Below are positions 18,413 through 29,841 of a stretch of 64,000 nucleotides of DNA, in pieces. A model generated the notes under the pieces. That model did no database searches, was not told the DNA's origin, and was given only the letters and a program-made list of their open reading frames with translations. Position 1 is the first letter of the stretch. Each line of letters opens with the position of its first letter. The translations under genes and the position numbers were made by a program. Source of the DNA: an uncultured Lachnospiraceae bacterium (GTDB lineage: Bacteria > Bacillota > Clostridia > Lachnospirales > Lachnospiraceae). The DNA lies in contig CADAHQ010000001.1 in assembly GCA_902787715.1 (NCBI GenBank), positions 124,001 to 188,000 of the forward strand, given 5' to 3'.

Positions 18413-19090
18413 ATGAATGAGAATCAGAAAGAGAATCGCTTTGTCGGCTTTTACAATCCTTCGGTTATCCTTACCTACATCGGTGTGACCTGTGCATTTA
18501 TCAGCATGTATCTTGCGTGGAGCGCTGAGACACCGGAGGACTTCCGCTGGAGTATTTTTTGCTTGATGCTGGCCGGTCTTTGCGATATGTTTGACGGAAC
18601 GATAGCGCGCTTAATCAAGCGTACCGAGCAGGAGAAGAAATTCGGTATTCAGCTGGATTCCCTCTGCGACATCGTGTGCTTCGGTGTAACCCCTGCAACG
18701 ATTGCCTTCATGATCTACCGCGGAGCCGAGACCTGCTGGTTCGGTCTGGTTGCGGGCTGGGTTCTGACCATCTGCGGCGTGATTCGTCTTGCGTACTTCA
18801 ACGTAACCGAGGAAGAGCGTCAGGCCGAGACTACGGAGCGCAGAGAGTACTATCAGGGAATGCCGATTACGGCGTCTGCAATCGGAGTGCCGGTGGCATT
18901 TATCGTAGGTCGTATTCTGGTGCGTATCCTTGACTGGGAAATTGCATTGCCGCTGTTCTTCAGCGCATTCATGTTGTTTGTTTCGTTTTTGTATGTTTAT
19001 AATTTCCCCGTGCGGAAGCCTCACAAGAAGGGCATGATCATCATGATTGTGAGCTGCCTCGCACTGTTTGCAGGAGTGTTGCTTGTATGA
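18413..19090 (+). CDS. pssA: CDP-diacylglycerol-serine O-phosphatidyltransferase
   Basis: Makes phosphatidylserine from CDP-diacylglycerol and serine in the membrane. The 225-residue protein has the CDP-alcohol phosphotransferase signature D-x2-D-G-x2-A-R-x8-G-x3-D-x3-D (CDMFDGTIAR, then GIQLDSLCD) near residues 60-85 and about six membrane segments. Its stop overlaps the psd start (ATGA), pairing the two steps from CDP-DAG to phosphatidylethanolamine. Confidence 0.93.
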   Translation: MNENQKENRFVGFYNPSVILTYIGVTCAFISMYLAWSAETPEDFRWSIFCLMLAGLCDMFDGTIARLIKRTEQEKKFGIQLDSLCDIVCFGVTPATIAFMIYRGAETCWFGLVAGWVLTICGVIRLAYFNVTEEERQAETTERREYYQGMPITASAIGVPVAFIVGRILVRILDWEIALPLFFSAFMLFVSFLYVYNFPVRKPHKKGMIIMIVSCLALFAGVLLV

Positions 19091-20031
19091 TTCGGAATTA
19101 CTATTATCAGGATTCGGGATTCTATCTTGATCGGGATGGCAATGAAGTGCCCATCCCGATTTCCAATAATTCCCTTGTGGAATTCATGTTTTCTCGCACG
19201 ATCACCCGGTTTGTGATGCGGTTTATCTCCGCCAAATGGTTTGCAAACCTCGAGCGTGCGATTATGAAATCCTTTGTGTCCACCTTCTTTATCACGAAGT
19301 TTGTCCGCAAGAACGGCATTCATCTTCGGGAGTACAAAAAGAAGAAGTACACTTCTTTCAACGACTTTTTCTGTCGTGAGATCAAGCCGGAAAGCCGTCC
19401 GTTTACCGCCAGGGAGGACCGGCTTTTGTCACCCTGCGACTGCAAGGCCAGCGTGTACAAGATCTCCGGTGACCACGCCTTCGCAATCAAGGGCGTTCCC
19501 TATACGGTGGGAGAGCTTTTCGCCGACTCTACAGAGGCGCATCGATATCGCGGCGGGTATCTTTTCCTGCTTCGGTTAAGTCTTGATGATTATCATCACT
19601 ATATGTATCCCATCAGCGGTGAGAAGACCGCCGATGTGTCCATTCCCGGCAAATTGCTGACGGTTCATCCGCTGATTCACAAGTATGCGGCAGTGTACCG
19701 TGAAAATGCACGTATCTACAGCACCATCTATAATCTCGACACCAAGCAGTACTTGTCGGTGATGCAGGTGGGAGCTCTCGGCGTCGGCAAGATTGTCAAC
19801 GATACGCCGCAGTCGGCTTATGTAAAGCAGGGCGGGGAGCAGGGGCATTTTGAGTTCGGCGGATCCACGATTCTCGTGCTTGTTCCGGAGGGGAGCTACC
19901 TTCCGAGCCCCGACCTTTTGGCCAATACAGCCCGGGGTTATGAGACGATTGTAAAAATGGGAGAGCGCATCGGAACGTTGCCCGCAGATTGCAGGGCTCA
20001 GTTTACGATTGAGGATGAAGAGGAAGCATGA
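19087..20031 (+). CDS. psd: Phosphatidylserine decarboxylase proenzyme
   Basis: Decarboxylates phosphatidylserine to phosphatidylethanolamine. The 314-residue proenzyme is of the longer clostridial type. The self-cleavage site appears as GGST in HFEFGGSTILVLV near residue 258; the Ser becomes the pyruvoyl group. Conserved DYHHYMYP near residue 172 and HPLIHKYAAVYREN are present. Translationally coupled to pssA upstream (ATGA) and holA downstream (ATGA); the coupling to a DNA polymerase subunit is probably only positional. Confidence 0.94.
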   Translation: MIRNYYYQDSGFYLDRDGNEVPIPISNNSLVEFMFSRTITRFVMRFISAKWFANLERAIMKSFVSTFFITKFVRKNGIHLREYKKKKYTSFNDFFCREIKPESRPFTAREDRLLSPCDCKASVYKISGDHAFAIKGVPYTVGELFADSTEAHRYRGGYLFLLRLSLDDYHHYMYPISGEKTADVSIPGKLLTVHPLIHKYAAVYRENARIYSTIYNLDTKQYLSVMQVGALGVGKIVNDTPQSAYVKQGGEQGHFEFGGSTILVLVPEGSYLPSPDLLANTARGYETIVKMGERIGTLPADCRAQFTIEDEEEA

Positions 20032-21008
20032 ACACGATTCGGGAAGACCTGAAAACAGGAAATCTTCGAAGGTTCTACGTTCTCACGGGAACGGAGGATT
20101 ATCTTCGTCGCGTCTATCTCGGACGCCTCTCGAAAGCCATTCTTCCCGAGGAAGATACCATAAACCGCGTCGTCTTCGAGGGCGGCAGGGCGGACCCCAT
20201 GGAAGTTTTGGAGGCTGCGGTGACCCTTCCGTTTCTTGCGGAGAGGAGACTCTTGATTCTCCGCGATACCGGGTGGCTCAAGTCCTCCTGTGCGCTTGCC
20301 GATCATCTCGATGAAATACCGGAAACCACCTATATTCTGTTCACGGAAAAAGAGCTGGACAAACGCAACAAGATTGTCAAATATATTGAAGAACACGGTC
20401 ATATCGCCAGCTTTGAACAGCTGCGAGAGACCGATGCCGTTACCTTCGTGGGAACGCTTTTAAAGCGAAGCGGGCTCGCCATTACGGATGCCGATGCAAG
20501 GCTTTTGGTGGACATCACCGGAGGGGACCTCACGGCCATCACCAACGAGACCGACAAGCTTTCCGCCTATTGCTACGGGCGGGATGTGGTTACCAGGGAA
20601 GATATTCTTACCCTGACCACGGCCATTACTCAGGGCCAGATGTTCCGGATGGTAGACGCCATCGTTGCGAAGAACCGCCGCGCTGCGGTATCGCTGTACC
20701 GGGAGCTTTTGACGGCACAGACGCCACCGGCACTGATTCTGTATAATCTCATCAACAGTTTTTATCAGTTTTCGCTTGTTCTTCGGATGCAGCGAAAGGG
20801 ATTGTCCGCATTTGACATCGGAAATCAATTGAAGATGAATTCCTACGCAGTGGGAAAGTACTTAAAGGTCAGCAAATCCGCCTCCGTCGATGCGGTAACC
20901 GCTGCGGTTGCCTACGGGGCAGAGCTGGAAGCCAAAGTAAAAAACGGCGCTATGCCGGACCGGATGGCTGTGGAATTGTTCTTGATGAAACAATGCGGCG
21001 GCGCCTAA
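20028..21008 (+). CDS. holA: DNA polymerase III delta subunit
   Basis: Clamp-loader subunit that opens the sliding clamp. The 326-residue protein has the DNA_pol3_delta N-terminal AAA-like domain (FYVLTGTEDYLRR near residue 15), the middle ADARLLVDITGGDL segment and the C-terminal helical collar region. Length is normal. comEC-holA-rpsT is the Bacillus order, here with pssA-psd inserted before it. Confidence 0.9.
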   Translation: MNTIREDLKTGNLRRFYVLTGTEDYLRRVYLGRLSKAILPEEDTINRVVFEGGRADPMEVLEAAVTLPFLAERRLLILRDTGWLKSSCALADHLDEIPETTYILFTEKELDKRNKIVKYIEEHGHIASFEQLRETDAVTFVGTLLKRSGLAITDADARLLVDITGGDLTAITNETDKLSAYCYGRDVVTREDILTLTTAITQGQMFRMVDAIVAKNRRAAVSLYRELLTAQTPPALILYNLINSFYQFSLVLRMQRKGLSAFDIGNQLKMNSYAVGKYLKVSKSASVDAVTAAVAYGAELEAKVKNGAMPDRMAVELFLMKQCGGA

Positions 21009-21053
21009 GCCGGAGCTTGGCGGGAATCTGTGAAAAATATTTTTTCAGACCTA

Positions 21054-21082
21054 TTGACAGACGGAAGAATGTGTAATAAAAT
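21054..21082 (+). promoter_or_regulatory. Strong promoter for rpsT
   Basis: TTGACA at 21054-21059, 17-base spacer, TAAAAT at 21077-21082. The transcript would have a leader of about 75 bases before the rpsT start. Confidence 0.85.
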
Positions 21083-21165
21083 GCACTCATGTGTGTTCAG
21101 AGCGTCCGTGTCCGGATCTGTTCACAGTTCATGCGAAGAACCAGACTAGTACAGGAGGTGTGAAT

Positions 21166-21429
21166 ATGGCAAATATCAAATCTGCGAAGAAGAGAATTCT
21201 TGTTATTGAGACGAAGACGTTGCGCAACAAGATCATCAAGTCGAAGATTAAGACTTTGACCAAGAAGGTTGATGCCGCCGTGGCTGCCGGCGACAAGACA
21301 TTGGCTCAGACGAATCTTACGACTGCGATTACTGCGATCGACAAGGCTGCCGCAAAGGGCATTTTCCATAAGAATAATGCCGCCAGAAAAGTCTCCAGAC
21401 TTCAGCGTGCGGTCAATACAATGGCTTAA
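21166..21429 (+). CDS. rpsT: 30S ribosomal protein S20
   Basis: Primary-binding small-subunit protein of 87 residues, highly basic, starting MANIKSAKKR as in the family. The start follows a strong AGGAGGTG site; upstream in-frame codons lack one. It has its own promoter and terminator, so it is monocistronic. In B. subtilis it is followed by gpr and spoIIP; here a tRNA gene and then lepA follow. Confidence 0.97.
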   Translation: MANIKSAKKRILVIETKTLRNKIIKSKIKTLTKKVDAAVAAGDKTLAQTNLTTAITAIDKAAAKGIFHKNNAARKVSRLQRAVNTMA

Positions 21430-21443
21430 TGTTCGTACGAACG

Positions 21444-21474
21444 GCGGGACAGAGCAATCTGGCCCGCTTTTTTT
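21444..21474 (+). terminator. Terminator after rpsT
   Basis: GCGGG-A-CAGA (21444-21453) pairs with TCTG-G-CCCGC (21458-21467) around a GCAA loop with one A/G mismatch, then seven T. Confidence 0.93.
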
Positions 21475-21536
21475 CTTATCGACGGGCGGATTTTACGCGC
21501 CTGCGAAAATTATACTGAACCGACCGAAAAATTTGC

Positions 21537-21567
21537 AAAGAAAAACGCCCCGGACGAATCCGGAGCG
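21537..21567 (-). terminator. Terminator of the tRNA-Ser gene
   Basis: Read on the - strand: a 9-bp stem CGCTCCGGA / TCCGGGGCG (one T-G pair) closed by a TTCG tetraloop, followed by five T. Lies six bases after the tRNA 3' end. Confidence 0.93.
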
Positions 21568-21572
21568 TGATG

Positions 21573-21661
21573 CGCAGGAGAAGGGATTTGAACCCTTGCG
21601 CCGGTGTTACCGACCTACTGGTGTTCGAAGCCAGACCCTTCAGCCTCTTGGGTACTCCTGC
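21573..21661 (-). tRNA. tRNA-Ser, anticodon CGA
   Basis: An 89-base class II tRNA on the - strand. The 7-bp acceptor stem GCAGGAG/CTCCTGC has discriminator G, anticodon loop TTCGAAC gives anticodon CGA (codon UCG), the variable arm is long as required for serine, and the T arm is AAGGG-TTCAAAT-CCCTT. The closing pair of the anticodon stem is a C/A mismatch. The 3' CCA is not encoded. It sits alone between rpsT and lepA, read against them. Confidence 0.95.
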
Positions 21662-21675
21662 AAAGCAACGACTGC

Positions 21676-21704
21676 ATTATACTATAGATGTTTGCATTTG
21701 GCAA
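21676..21704 (-). promoter_or_regulatory. Promoter of the tRNA-Ser gene
   Basis: On the - strand TTGCCA (21699-21704), 17-base spacer, TATAAT (21676-21681), about 15 bases before the tRNA 5' end. Confidence 0.8.
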
Positions 21705-21765
21705 TACCTCTTTTTCGAAAGAATCGGCACCCGAATGCGAAACGAAGAACAAAAAGGATGACACC

Positions 21766-23580
21766 ATGACAAGGGAAGAACAAAGCAGAATCCGCAATTT
21801 TTGTATCATTGCGCACATTGACCACGGCAAATCCACCCTCGCCGACCGGATTATCGAAAAAACCGGTCTGTTGACCTCCCGCGAGATGCAGGAGCAGGTG
21901 CTCGACAACATGGATCTCGAGCGCGAGCGCGGTATCACAATCAAGGCCCAGACCATCCGCACGGTGTATCATGCAAAAAACGGCAAGGAGTACATCTTCA
22001 ATCTGATTGACACTCCCGGCCACGTGGACTTTAACTATGAGGTTTCCCGCTCACTTGCAGCGTGCGAAGGAGCCATTCTTGTGGTGGATGCTGCGCAGGG
22101 AATCGAGGCTCAGACCCTTGCCAATGTGTATCTTGCGCTCGACCACGACTTGGAAATCATGCCTGTCATCAATAAAATCGACCTTCCGAGCGCCGAGCCC
22201 GAGCGTGTCATCCATGAGATTGAGGATGTCATCGGCCTTGAGGCACAGGACGCGCCGTTGATTTCCGCGAAGATGGGCATCAACATTGAGGAGGTCTTGG
22301 AGCAGATTACCACCAAGATTCCGGCTCCGGACGGCGACCCTGACAGCCCTCTGCAGGCTCTCATTTTCGACTCGGTTTACGACTCCTACAAGGGCGTCAT
22401 CATTTTCTGCAGAATCAAAGAGGGAACCATCACGCCGAACACGAGAATCCGCATGATGGCCACCGGCGCAGAGGCCGATGTCGTGGAAATCGGAACTCTC
22501 GGCCCCGGCAAATTCATCCCCTGCGATGAGCTTTCCGCCGGCATGGTAGGCTATATCACCGCAAGCCTGAAAAACGTCAAGGACACCCGTGTCGGCGACA
22601 CCGTGACGGACGCAAACCGTCCTGCGGCAGTGGCACTTCCCGGCTATAAAAAGGTGAATCCGATGGTTTACTGCGGAATGTATCCCGCGGACGGCGCGAA
22701 GTATCCGGACCTTCGGGATGCTTTGGAGAAACTTCAATTAAACGATGCGTCGCTTCAGTTTGAGCCCGAGACGTCCATCGCTCTCGGCTTTGGCTTCCGC
22801 TGCGGATTCCTGGGACTTTTGCATCTCGAGATCATTCAGGAGCGCCTCGAGCGGGAGTACAACTTAGACCTCGTGACCACCGCACCCAGCGTAATCTATA
22901 AGGTTTACAAGACCGACGGCACGGTACTTGATATCTCGAACCCCGCAAACCTGCCGGATCCTTCCGAGATCGATCATATGGAGGAGCCCTTTGTCAGCGC
23001 TGAAATCATGGTGACAACCGACTACGTGGGCTCTATCATGAAGCTGTGCCAGGACCGCCGCGGTGTGTATCTCGGCATGGAGTATCTTGAGCAGACGAGA
23101 GCGCTTCTTAAGTACGAGCTCCCGTTAAATGAGATTATCTACGACTTCTTCGATGCGCTGAAATCCCGCTCCAAGGGTTACGCATCCTTTGACTATGACT
23201 TCAAGGAATATGTTCCTTCGAAGCTTGCCAAGCTCGATATCCTCGTAAACCACGAGGAAGTGGACGCCCTTTCCTTTATCGTCCATGAGGCAACGGCATA
23301 CGAGCGCGGCCGCAGAATGTGCGAGAAGCTGAAAGAAGAGATTCCGAGACAGTTGTTCGAGATTCCGATTCAGGCGGCTGTGGGAAGCAAGATTATCGCC
23401 CGCGAGACAGTCCGCGCAATGCGCAAAGACGTCCTCGCCAAATGCTACGGCGGCGACATCACCCGCAAGAAGAAGCTTCTCGAGAAGCAGAAGGAAGGCA
23501 AGAAGCGCATGCGCCAGGTCGGCAATGTAGAAATCCCGCAGGCAGCCTTCATGAGCGTTTTGAAACTGGACGAAGAGTAA
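21766..23580 (+). CDS. lepA: Elongation factor 4 (back-translocating GTPase)
   Basis: Ribosome-bound GTPase that remodels stalled or mis-translocated elongation complexes. The 604-residue protein has G1 AHIDHGKST, the switch region [13 protein letters not shown]3 DTPGH, G4 NKID within [17 protein letters not shown] (LepA-specific), domains II and III, and the unique C-terminal domain. ATG 21766 is used because AAAAGGATG precedes it and [17 protein letters not shown] matches the family start. hemW begins two bases after the stop. Confidence 0.97.
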   Translation: MTREEQSRIRNFCIIAHIDHGKSTLADRIIEKTGLLTSREMQEQVLDNMDLERERGITIKAQTIRTVYHAKNGKEYIFNLIDTPGHVDFNYEVSRSLAACEGAILVVDAAQGIEAQTLANVYLALDHDLEIMPVINKIDLPSAEPERVIHEIEDVIGLEAQDAPLISAKMGINIEEVLEQITTKIPAPDGDPDSPLQALIFDSVYDSYKGVIIFCRIKEGTITPNTRIRMMATGAEADVVEIGTLGPGKFIPCDELSAGMVGYITASLKNVKDTRVGDTVTDANRPAAVALPGYKKVNPMVYCGMYPADGAKYPDLRDALEKLQLNDASLQFEPETSIALGFGFRCGFLGLLHLEIIQERLEREYNLDLVTTAPSVIYKVYKTDGTVLDISNPANLPDPSEIDHMEEPFVSAEIMVTTDYVGSIMKLCQDRRGVYLGMEYLEQTRALLKYELPLNEIIYDFFDALKSRSKGYASFDYDFKEYVPSKLAKLDILVNHEEVDALSFIVHEATAYERGRRMCEKLKEEIPRQLFEIPIQAAVGSKIIARETVRAMRKDVLAKCYGGDITRKKKLLEKQKEGKKRMRQVGNVEIPQAAFMSVLKLDEE

Positions 23581-23582
23581 TT

Positions 23583-24701
23583 ATGGAACTGTATATACAC
23601 ATCCCGTTCTGCGCGCGCAAATGCGCCTATTGCGACTTTCTGTCCTTCGCGAACCGACTGGATTCCGCGGAGGAGTACAAGCGCGCCCTGTTTCGGGATG
23701 TGACCGCTCACGGCGGCATCGCCATAGGAGAGAAGCCTACCGTCGAGACTATATACATCGGCGGGGGCACGCCTTCCTTGATGAGGGAAGGATTTTACGA
23801 AGAGTTGATGGCGAAGGTTCGCGACGCGTTCACCGTTCTGCCCGGTGCCGAAATCTCCATGGAGTGCAACCCGGGGACCGTGACGAAAGAGAAGCTTCGC
23901 GAATACAAAGAAGCCGGCATCAACCGGTTAAGCTTCGGCGCCCAATCGGCAAATTCTTCCGAGCTTTCCGTCCTTTCCCGTATCCACGACTGGAGTGAGG
24001 TGGAAGCCTCCGTGCGCATGGCCCGCGAGGAGGGCTTTGACAACATTAACCTCGACTTGATGATGAACCTTCCCGGCCAGACCTGCGAAGGCTTCTGCGA
24101 GACCCTGCGGGCGGCCGTTTCTTTGGCGCCCGAGCATATTTCAGCGTACAGCCTGATTGTGGAGCCCGGGACTGCATTTTACGAGCGATACGGATCTTAT
24201 CCGGAGCTTTTGCCCTCCGAGGAGGAGGCATGCCGCACCTACGAAACCGCGGTTAAGATGCTTGACGAGGCGGGGTATGCGCAGTACGAGATCTCGAATT
24301 TTGCGAAGCCCGGGCACGAGTGCCGGCACAATATCGGTTACTGGAAGAGAGACGAGTACTTAGGGCTGGGGCTCGGTGCCGCAAGCCTGATCGGTGAGAA
24401 ACGATACGCCGTGACGAGAGATTTCGAGGCGTACCTTTCGAACTGCGTATACGACAGCGAAGAGTCGTTGTCTGCAGACGAAATCCGGAATGAGACGATT
24501 ATCCTCGGCCTTCGAATGAATGAGGGCATTTCTTTGAGTGACTACGAAAAGCGCTTCGGGACCGAAGCGGCAGAGCGCCTCGCAGGCAAATTCAAGCGTT
24601 TTTGCAATCTGAAACTGGCCGCAAAAGAAGGCGACCGATTCTGTCTGACCCTTCGGGGCTTTCTCGTAAGCAATACAATCCTTGCGGATCTCATGGACTA
24701 G
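23583..24701 (+). CDS. hemW: Radical SAM heme chaperone HemW
   Basis: Homologue of HemN that binds heme and delivers it rather than acting as coproporphyrinogen oxidase. The 372-residue protein has the radical SAM motif C10-x3-C14-x2-C17 (FCARKCAYCDF), IGGGTPSLM, MECNPGT and NRLSFGAQS. The fourth Cys that marks true HemN (CxxxCxxCxC) is absent, since the residues after Cys17 are D-F. The start is ATG 23583, two bases after the lepA stop; an upstream open frame inside lepA is ignored. Confidence 0.94.
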   Translation: MELYIHIPFCARKCAYCDFLSFANRLDSAEEYKRALFRDVTAHGGIAIGEKPTVETIYIGGGTPSLMREGFYEELMAKVRDAFTVLPGAEISMECNPGTVTKEKLREYKEAGINRLSFGAQSANSSELSVLSRIHDWSEVEASVRMAREEGFDNINLDLMMNLPGQTCEGFCETLRAAVSLAPEHISAYSLIVEPGTAFYERYGSYPELLPSEEEACRTYETAVKMLDEAGYAQYEISNFAKPGHECRHNIGYWKRDEYLGLGLGAASLIGEKRYAVTRDFEAYLSNCVYDSEESLSADEIRNETIILGLRMNEGISLSDYEKRFGTEAAERLAGKFKRFCNLKLAAKEGDRFCLTLRGFLVSNTILADLMD

Positions 24702-24744
24702 GAAAATTGTATTGACTTTTTCTGAAAAACTTCTCCAAAATCTA

Positions 24745-24773
24745 TTGACAAAATCGTTCTACGGGTGTATTCT
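24745..24773 (+). promoter_or_regulatory. Heat-shock operon promoter (hrcA-grpE-dnaK-dnaJ)
   Basis: TTGACA at 24745-24750, 17-base spacer, TATTCT at 24768-24773. Transcription would start about seven bases later, right at the CIRCE element. Confidence 0.88.
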
Positions 24774-24784
24774 TTGCTTAGATG

Positions 24785-24811
24785 TTAGCACTCAGACCAT
24801 TTGAGTGCTAA
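24785..24811 (+). promoter_or_regulatory. CIRCE operator for HrcA
   Basis: Perfect match to the consensus inverted repeat: TTAGCACTC (24785-24793), nine bases, GAGTGCTAA (24803-24811). It overlaps the start of the transcript from the promoter just upstream, as expected for HrcA repression of the dnaK operon. Confidence 0.99.
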
Positions 24812-24835
24812 TAATTTGGAAAGGCGGGAACAAAC

Positions 24836-25858
24836 GTGGAATTGGACGAACGAAAAATGACCATTCTGCGGGCTATCATTCAGAATTATCTGGAAACCGG
24901 CGAACCGGTTGGTTCCCGTACGATTTCCAAGTACACGGACCTGAATCTTAGCTCTGCGACAATCCGCAACGAGATGTCCGACCTCGAGGAAATGGGATAC
25001 ATTGTTCAGCCGCACACGTCGGCCGGGCGTATTCCTTCCGACAAAGGGTACCGTCTGTATGTCGACATGCTGATGCAGGACAAGCAGATGGAGATGGACA
25101 ACTTAAAGCTTGAGCTGAATGCAAAGTCGGAGAAGCTTGACAACATCTTAAAGAAAGCTGCGAAGGTGATTGCCGTCAACACGAACTACGCTTCGATGAT
25201 TACGGCACCGCGGTACAGAAAGCACCGCATCAAATTCCTCCAGCTCACCCAGGTGGATACGGAGAGCCTTCTCGCCGTGATCATCCTCGAAGGCAACATC
25301 GTGAAGAACAACCTGATTCACGTTAACGAGGAATTGACGCAAGAGACGCTTTTAAAGCTGAATCTGATGCTCAACACGTTCCTTCAGGGGCTTGACCTGC
25401 AGGAGATCAACGCGAGCGTCATGCAGAAGATGCGCAACGAATCCGGCGGCTATTCGGCACTCATTTCCGATATTCTCGATGTGATTGCCACAAGCCTTGA
25501 GAGCGAGGAAGTGGAGGCGTACACCAGCGGTTCCACCAACATCTTCAAGTATCCCGAACTGAACGATTCGGCGAAAGCCAGCACGCTTTTGAGCGCATTG
25601 GAAGAGAAGAAACAGCTCACGGAATTGATGTATCAGGAAGGCGATTCCGAGCGCGGAATTCAGGTTTATATCGGCGATGAGTCGCCCCTTGAGGCCACCA
25701 AGGATTGTTCCGTGGTGACCGCCACCTACCACATTGAAGAGGGCGTGTACGGAAAGATCGGTATCATCGGTCCGAGACGTATGGATTACGAGAAAGTGGT
25801 GGGAACACTCAAGAATCTGATGTCGGAGCTTGACCAGATCTTCAAGAAGGACAAGTAA
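24836..25858 (+). CDS. hrcA: Heat-inducible transcription repressor HrcA
   Basis: Represses the chaperone operon by binding CIRCE; needs GroE to fold. 340 residues: N-terminal winged helix with ETGEPVGSRTISKY and SSATIRNEMSDLEEMGY, then HTSAGRIPSDKGYR, and the C-terminal GAF-like dimer domain. The start codon is GTG at 24836. It lies 25 bases after the CIRCE element it reads. Confidence 0.97.
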   Translation: MELDERKMTILRAIIQNYLETGEPVGSRTISKYTDLNLSSATIRNEMSDLEEMGYIVQPHTSAGRIPSDKGYRLYVDMLMQDKQMEMDNLKLELNAKSEKLDNILKKAAKVIAVNTNYASMITAPRYRKHRIKFLQLTQVDTESLLAVIILEGNIVKNNLIHVNEELTQETLLKLNLMLNTFLQGLDLQEINASVMQKMRNESGGYSALISDILDVIATSLESEEVEAYTSGSTNIFKYPELNDSAKASTLLSALEEKKQLTELMYQEGDSERGIQVYIGDESPLEATKDCSVVTATYHIEEGVYGKIGIIGPRRMDYEKVVGTLKNLMSELDQIFKKDK

Positions 25859-25883
25859 CGATTCAGTAATATTGGAGGCAGTT

Positions 25884-26576
25884 ATGACAGAAGAAGCAAA
25901 GAAATCCGGAATTCCGCCGGAGGAACTTGCGGAGGACATTGCCGCAGAGACAGCTGCTGCGGATTCGGAAGCCGATGCAGAAGCTTCGGAAGCCGTAGAA
26001 ACGGAAGAGGCGGAATGCTCCGCGGAAGCCGCAGAGGAAAGTGAAGCGGCGGAAGAGACGGAGGCGGATGGCACCGCAGAGGGAAAGGACGCAAAGAAAG
26101 AAGCGTCGGATTCCAAGAAGAAAAAGAACGAAAAGAAGGACCCGAGAGACGAGAAAATCGCAGAGCTCTCCGACAGGGTGCTTCGCCAGCAGGCAGAATT
26201 TATCAACTACCGGAACCGCACCGACAAGGAAAAAGCAGCGATGTTTGAGGTCGGCGCGAAGAGTGCTTTCGAAAAGATTCTCCCGGTGATTGACAATTTC
26301 GAACGGGGCCTTGCAACACTCTCCGAGGAGGAGAAGGAACAGCCCTTTGCAAGCGGCATCGACAAGACGTACCGCCAGCTGATGACAGCGCTTTCCGAGG
26401 CCGGTGTAACGCCCATTGAAGCGGTCGGACAGCCCTTTAATCCGGACCTGCACAATGCGGTTATGCACGTGGAGGACGAATCCATGGGCGAGGGAATCGT
26501 CGTCGAAGAGTTTCAAAAGGGTTACATGTACCACGACACCGTGCTTCGGCACAGCATGGTAAAGGTAGCAAATTAA
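25884..26576 (+). CDS. grpE: GrpE nucleotide exchange factor
   Basis: Exchanges ADP on DnaK. 230 residues: an unusually long acidic Ala/Glu-rich N-terminal tail (about residues 1-75) ending in a Lys-rich patch, a long coiled coil (about 85-140, with FINYRNRTDKEK), then the beta-wing domain with the signature PFNPDLHNAVMHVED and GYMYHDTVLRHSMVKVAN at the end. ATG 25884 follows TTGGAGG. Confidence 0.95.
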   Translation: MTEEAKKSGIPPEELAEDIAAETAAADSEADAEASEAVETEEAECSAEAAEESEAAEETEADGTAEGKDAKKEASDSKKKKNEKKDPRDEKIAELSDRVLRQQAEFINYRNRTDKEKAAMFEVGAKSAFEKILPVIDNFERGLATLSEEEKEQPFASGIDKTYRQLMTALSEAGVTPIEAVGQPFNPDLHNAVMHVEDESMGEGIVVEEFQKGYMYHDTVLRHSMVKVAN

Positions 26577-28544
<1,968 letters not shown>

Positions 28545-28575
28545 TCGGCCCTGACAGGCCGCTAGGAGCTATTGT

Positions 28576-29712
28576 ATGGCGGATTCCAAGAGAGATTACT
28601 ATGAGGTCCTCGGCGTTTCCAAGACAGCCACGGAAGACGAGATTAAGAAGGCCTACCGGACTCTCGCAAAGAAGTATCACCCCGACGTAAATCCGGGAGA
28701 CAAAACCGCAGAAGCGAAATTCAAAGAAGCAAGTGAAGCGTATTCCGTACTGAGCGATGCCGACAAGCGCGCTCAGTACGACCGCTTCGGACATGCAGCC
28801 TTTGAACAGGGCGGTGGCGGCGGATACGACTTTACGGGCGACTTCAGCGATATCTTCGATATGTTCGGCTTCGGAGATATGTTCGGCGGCGGACGGAGAT
28901 CCCAATCCCGCGGCGGTAACGTCCCGAGAAACGGTGCGAGCGTCCGTGCGACGATTCGCATTACATTCCAGGAGGCTGTCTTCGGCTGTGAGAAGGAACT
29001 GGAGCTGAACTTCAAAGACACCTGCAAGACCTGTAACGGTTCCGGTGCAAAGCCGGGAACCAGCGCGGAGACCTGCAGCAAGTGTAAGGGAAGCGGTTCT
29101 ATCATCTTCACACAGCAGACGATTCTCGGAGTTATTCAGAATCAGAAGACCTGTCCGGATTGTAAGGGAACCGGCAAAGTCATTCGCGACAAATGCAAGG
29201 ACTGCTACGGCACCGGCTACATCGCTACACGCAAGACCATCAAAGTTGTGATTCCCGCAGGTATCGATGAGGGTCAGAGCATTCGTATGCGCGACCTCGG
29301 GGAGCCCGGCGTAAACGGCGGCGAGAGAGGTAGCTTGTTGGTGGATGTACAGATTTCCCGCGATCCGATCTTCCAGCGTGACAATTTCGATTTGTATTCG
29401 ACGATGCCGATTTCCTACGCACAGGCAGCGCTGGGCGGGGACATCCGGATTCACACCATCGACGGTGATGTTTTGTATGACTTAAAGCCCGGAACCCAGA
29501 CCGATACCAAGGTCCGGCTCCGCGGAAAGGGTGTACCGTATCTTCACCGCGAGAACCAGCGTGGCGACCACTATGTCACATTGATTGTGCAGGTTCCCAC
29601 GAAGCTGACATCGGAACAGAAAGAATTGTTGCGTGCATTTGACGATTCTCTGAACGGGAAAAAGCCCGATGGAGACGGCGAGAAAAAGAAAAACCGGTTT
29701 TTCGGCAAATGA
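28576..29712 (+). CDS. dnaJ: Chaperone DnaJ (Hsp40)
   Basis: Co-chaperone that stimulates DnaK ATPase. The 378-residue protein is a full class I DnaJ: J domain with HPD ([10 protein letters not shown]), a Gly/Phe-rich stretch (about 78-110), four zinc-binding repeats of the CxxCxGxG type ([32 protein letters not shown]) and the C-terminal peptide-binding domain. Last gene of the HrcA-controlled operon, followed by a strong terminator. Confidence 0.98.
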   Translation: MADSKRDYYEVLGVSKTATEDEIKKAYRTLAKKYHPDVNPGDKTAEAKFKEASEAYSVLSDADKRAQYDRFGHAAFEQGGGGGYDFTGDFSDIFDMFGFGDMFGGGRRSQSRGGNVPRNGASVRATIRITFQEAVFGCEKELELNFKDTCKTCNGSGAKPGTSAETCSKCKGSGSIIFTQQTILGVIQNQKTCPDCKGTGKVIRDKCKDCYGTGYIATRKTIKVVIPAGIDEGQSIRMRDLGEPGVNGGERGSLLVDVQISRDPIFQRDNFDLYSTMPISYAQAALGGDIRIHTIDGDVLYDLKPGTQTDTKVRLRGKGVPYLHRENQRGDHYVTLIVQVPTKLTSEQKELLRAFDDSLNGKKPDGDGEKKKNRFFGK

Positions 29713-29718
29713 ACCTTC

Positions 29719-29749
29719 GGGGCTGTTCGACTGTAACAGCCCCTTTTTT
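29719..29749 (+). terminator. Terminator of the dnaK operon
   Basis: Perfect 9-bp stem GGGGCTGTT (29719-29727) / AACAGCCCC (29735-29743), seven-base loop, six T. Confidence 0.95.
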
Positions 29750-29771
29750 CATGCCTGCGGTTACTTTTGTC

Positions 29772-29800
29772 TTGTTACTGCGGGCGGTTTGTGGTATTCT
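29772..29800 (+). promoter_or_regulatory. Promoter for prmA-rsmE-iscS
   Basis: TTGTTA at 29772-29777, 17-base spacer, TATTCT at 29795-29800. A short tandem repeat (TTTGTAAAGG twice) follows in the leader. Confidence 0.65.
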
Positions 29801-29841
29801 TTGTAAAGGTTTGTAAAGGCGCAAAATTGCGGAGGTGCGAT

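Noticed and set aside
23319..23582. N-terminal extension of hemW reaching back into lepA
   Set aside because: Those codons are lepA in another frame; HemW proteins start at the MELYIHIPFC segment at 23583.
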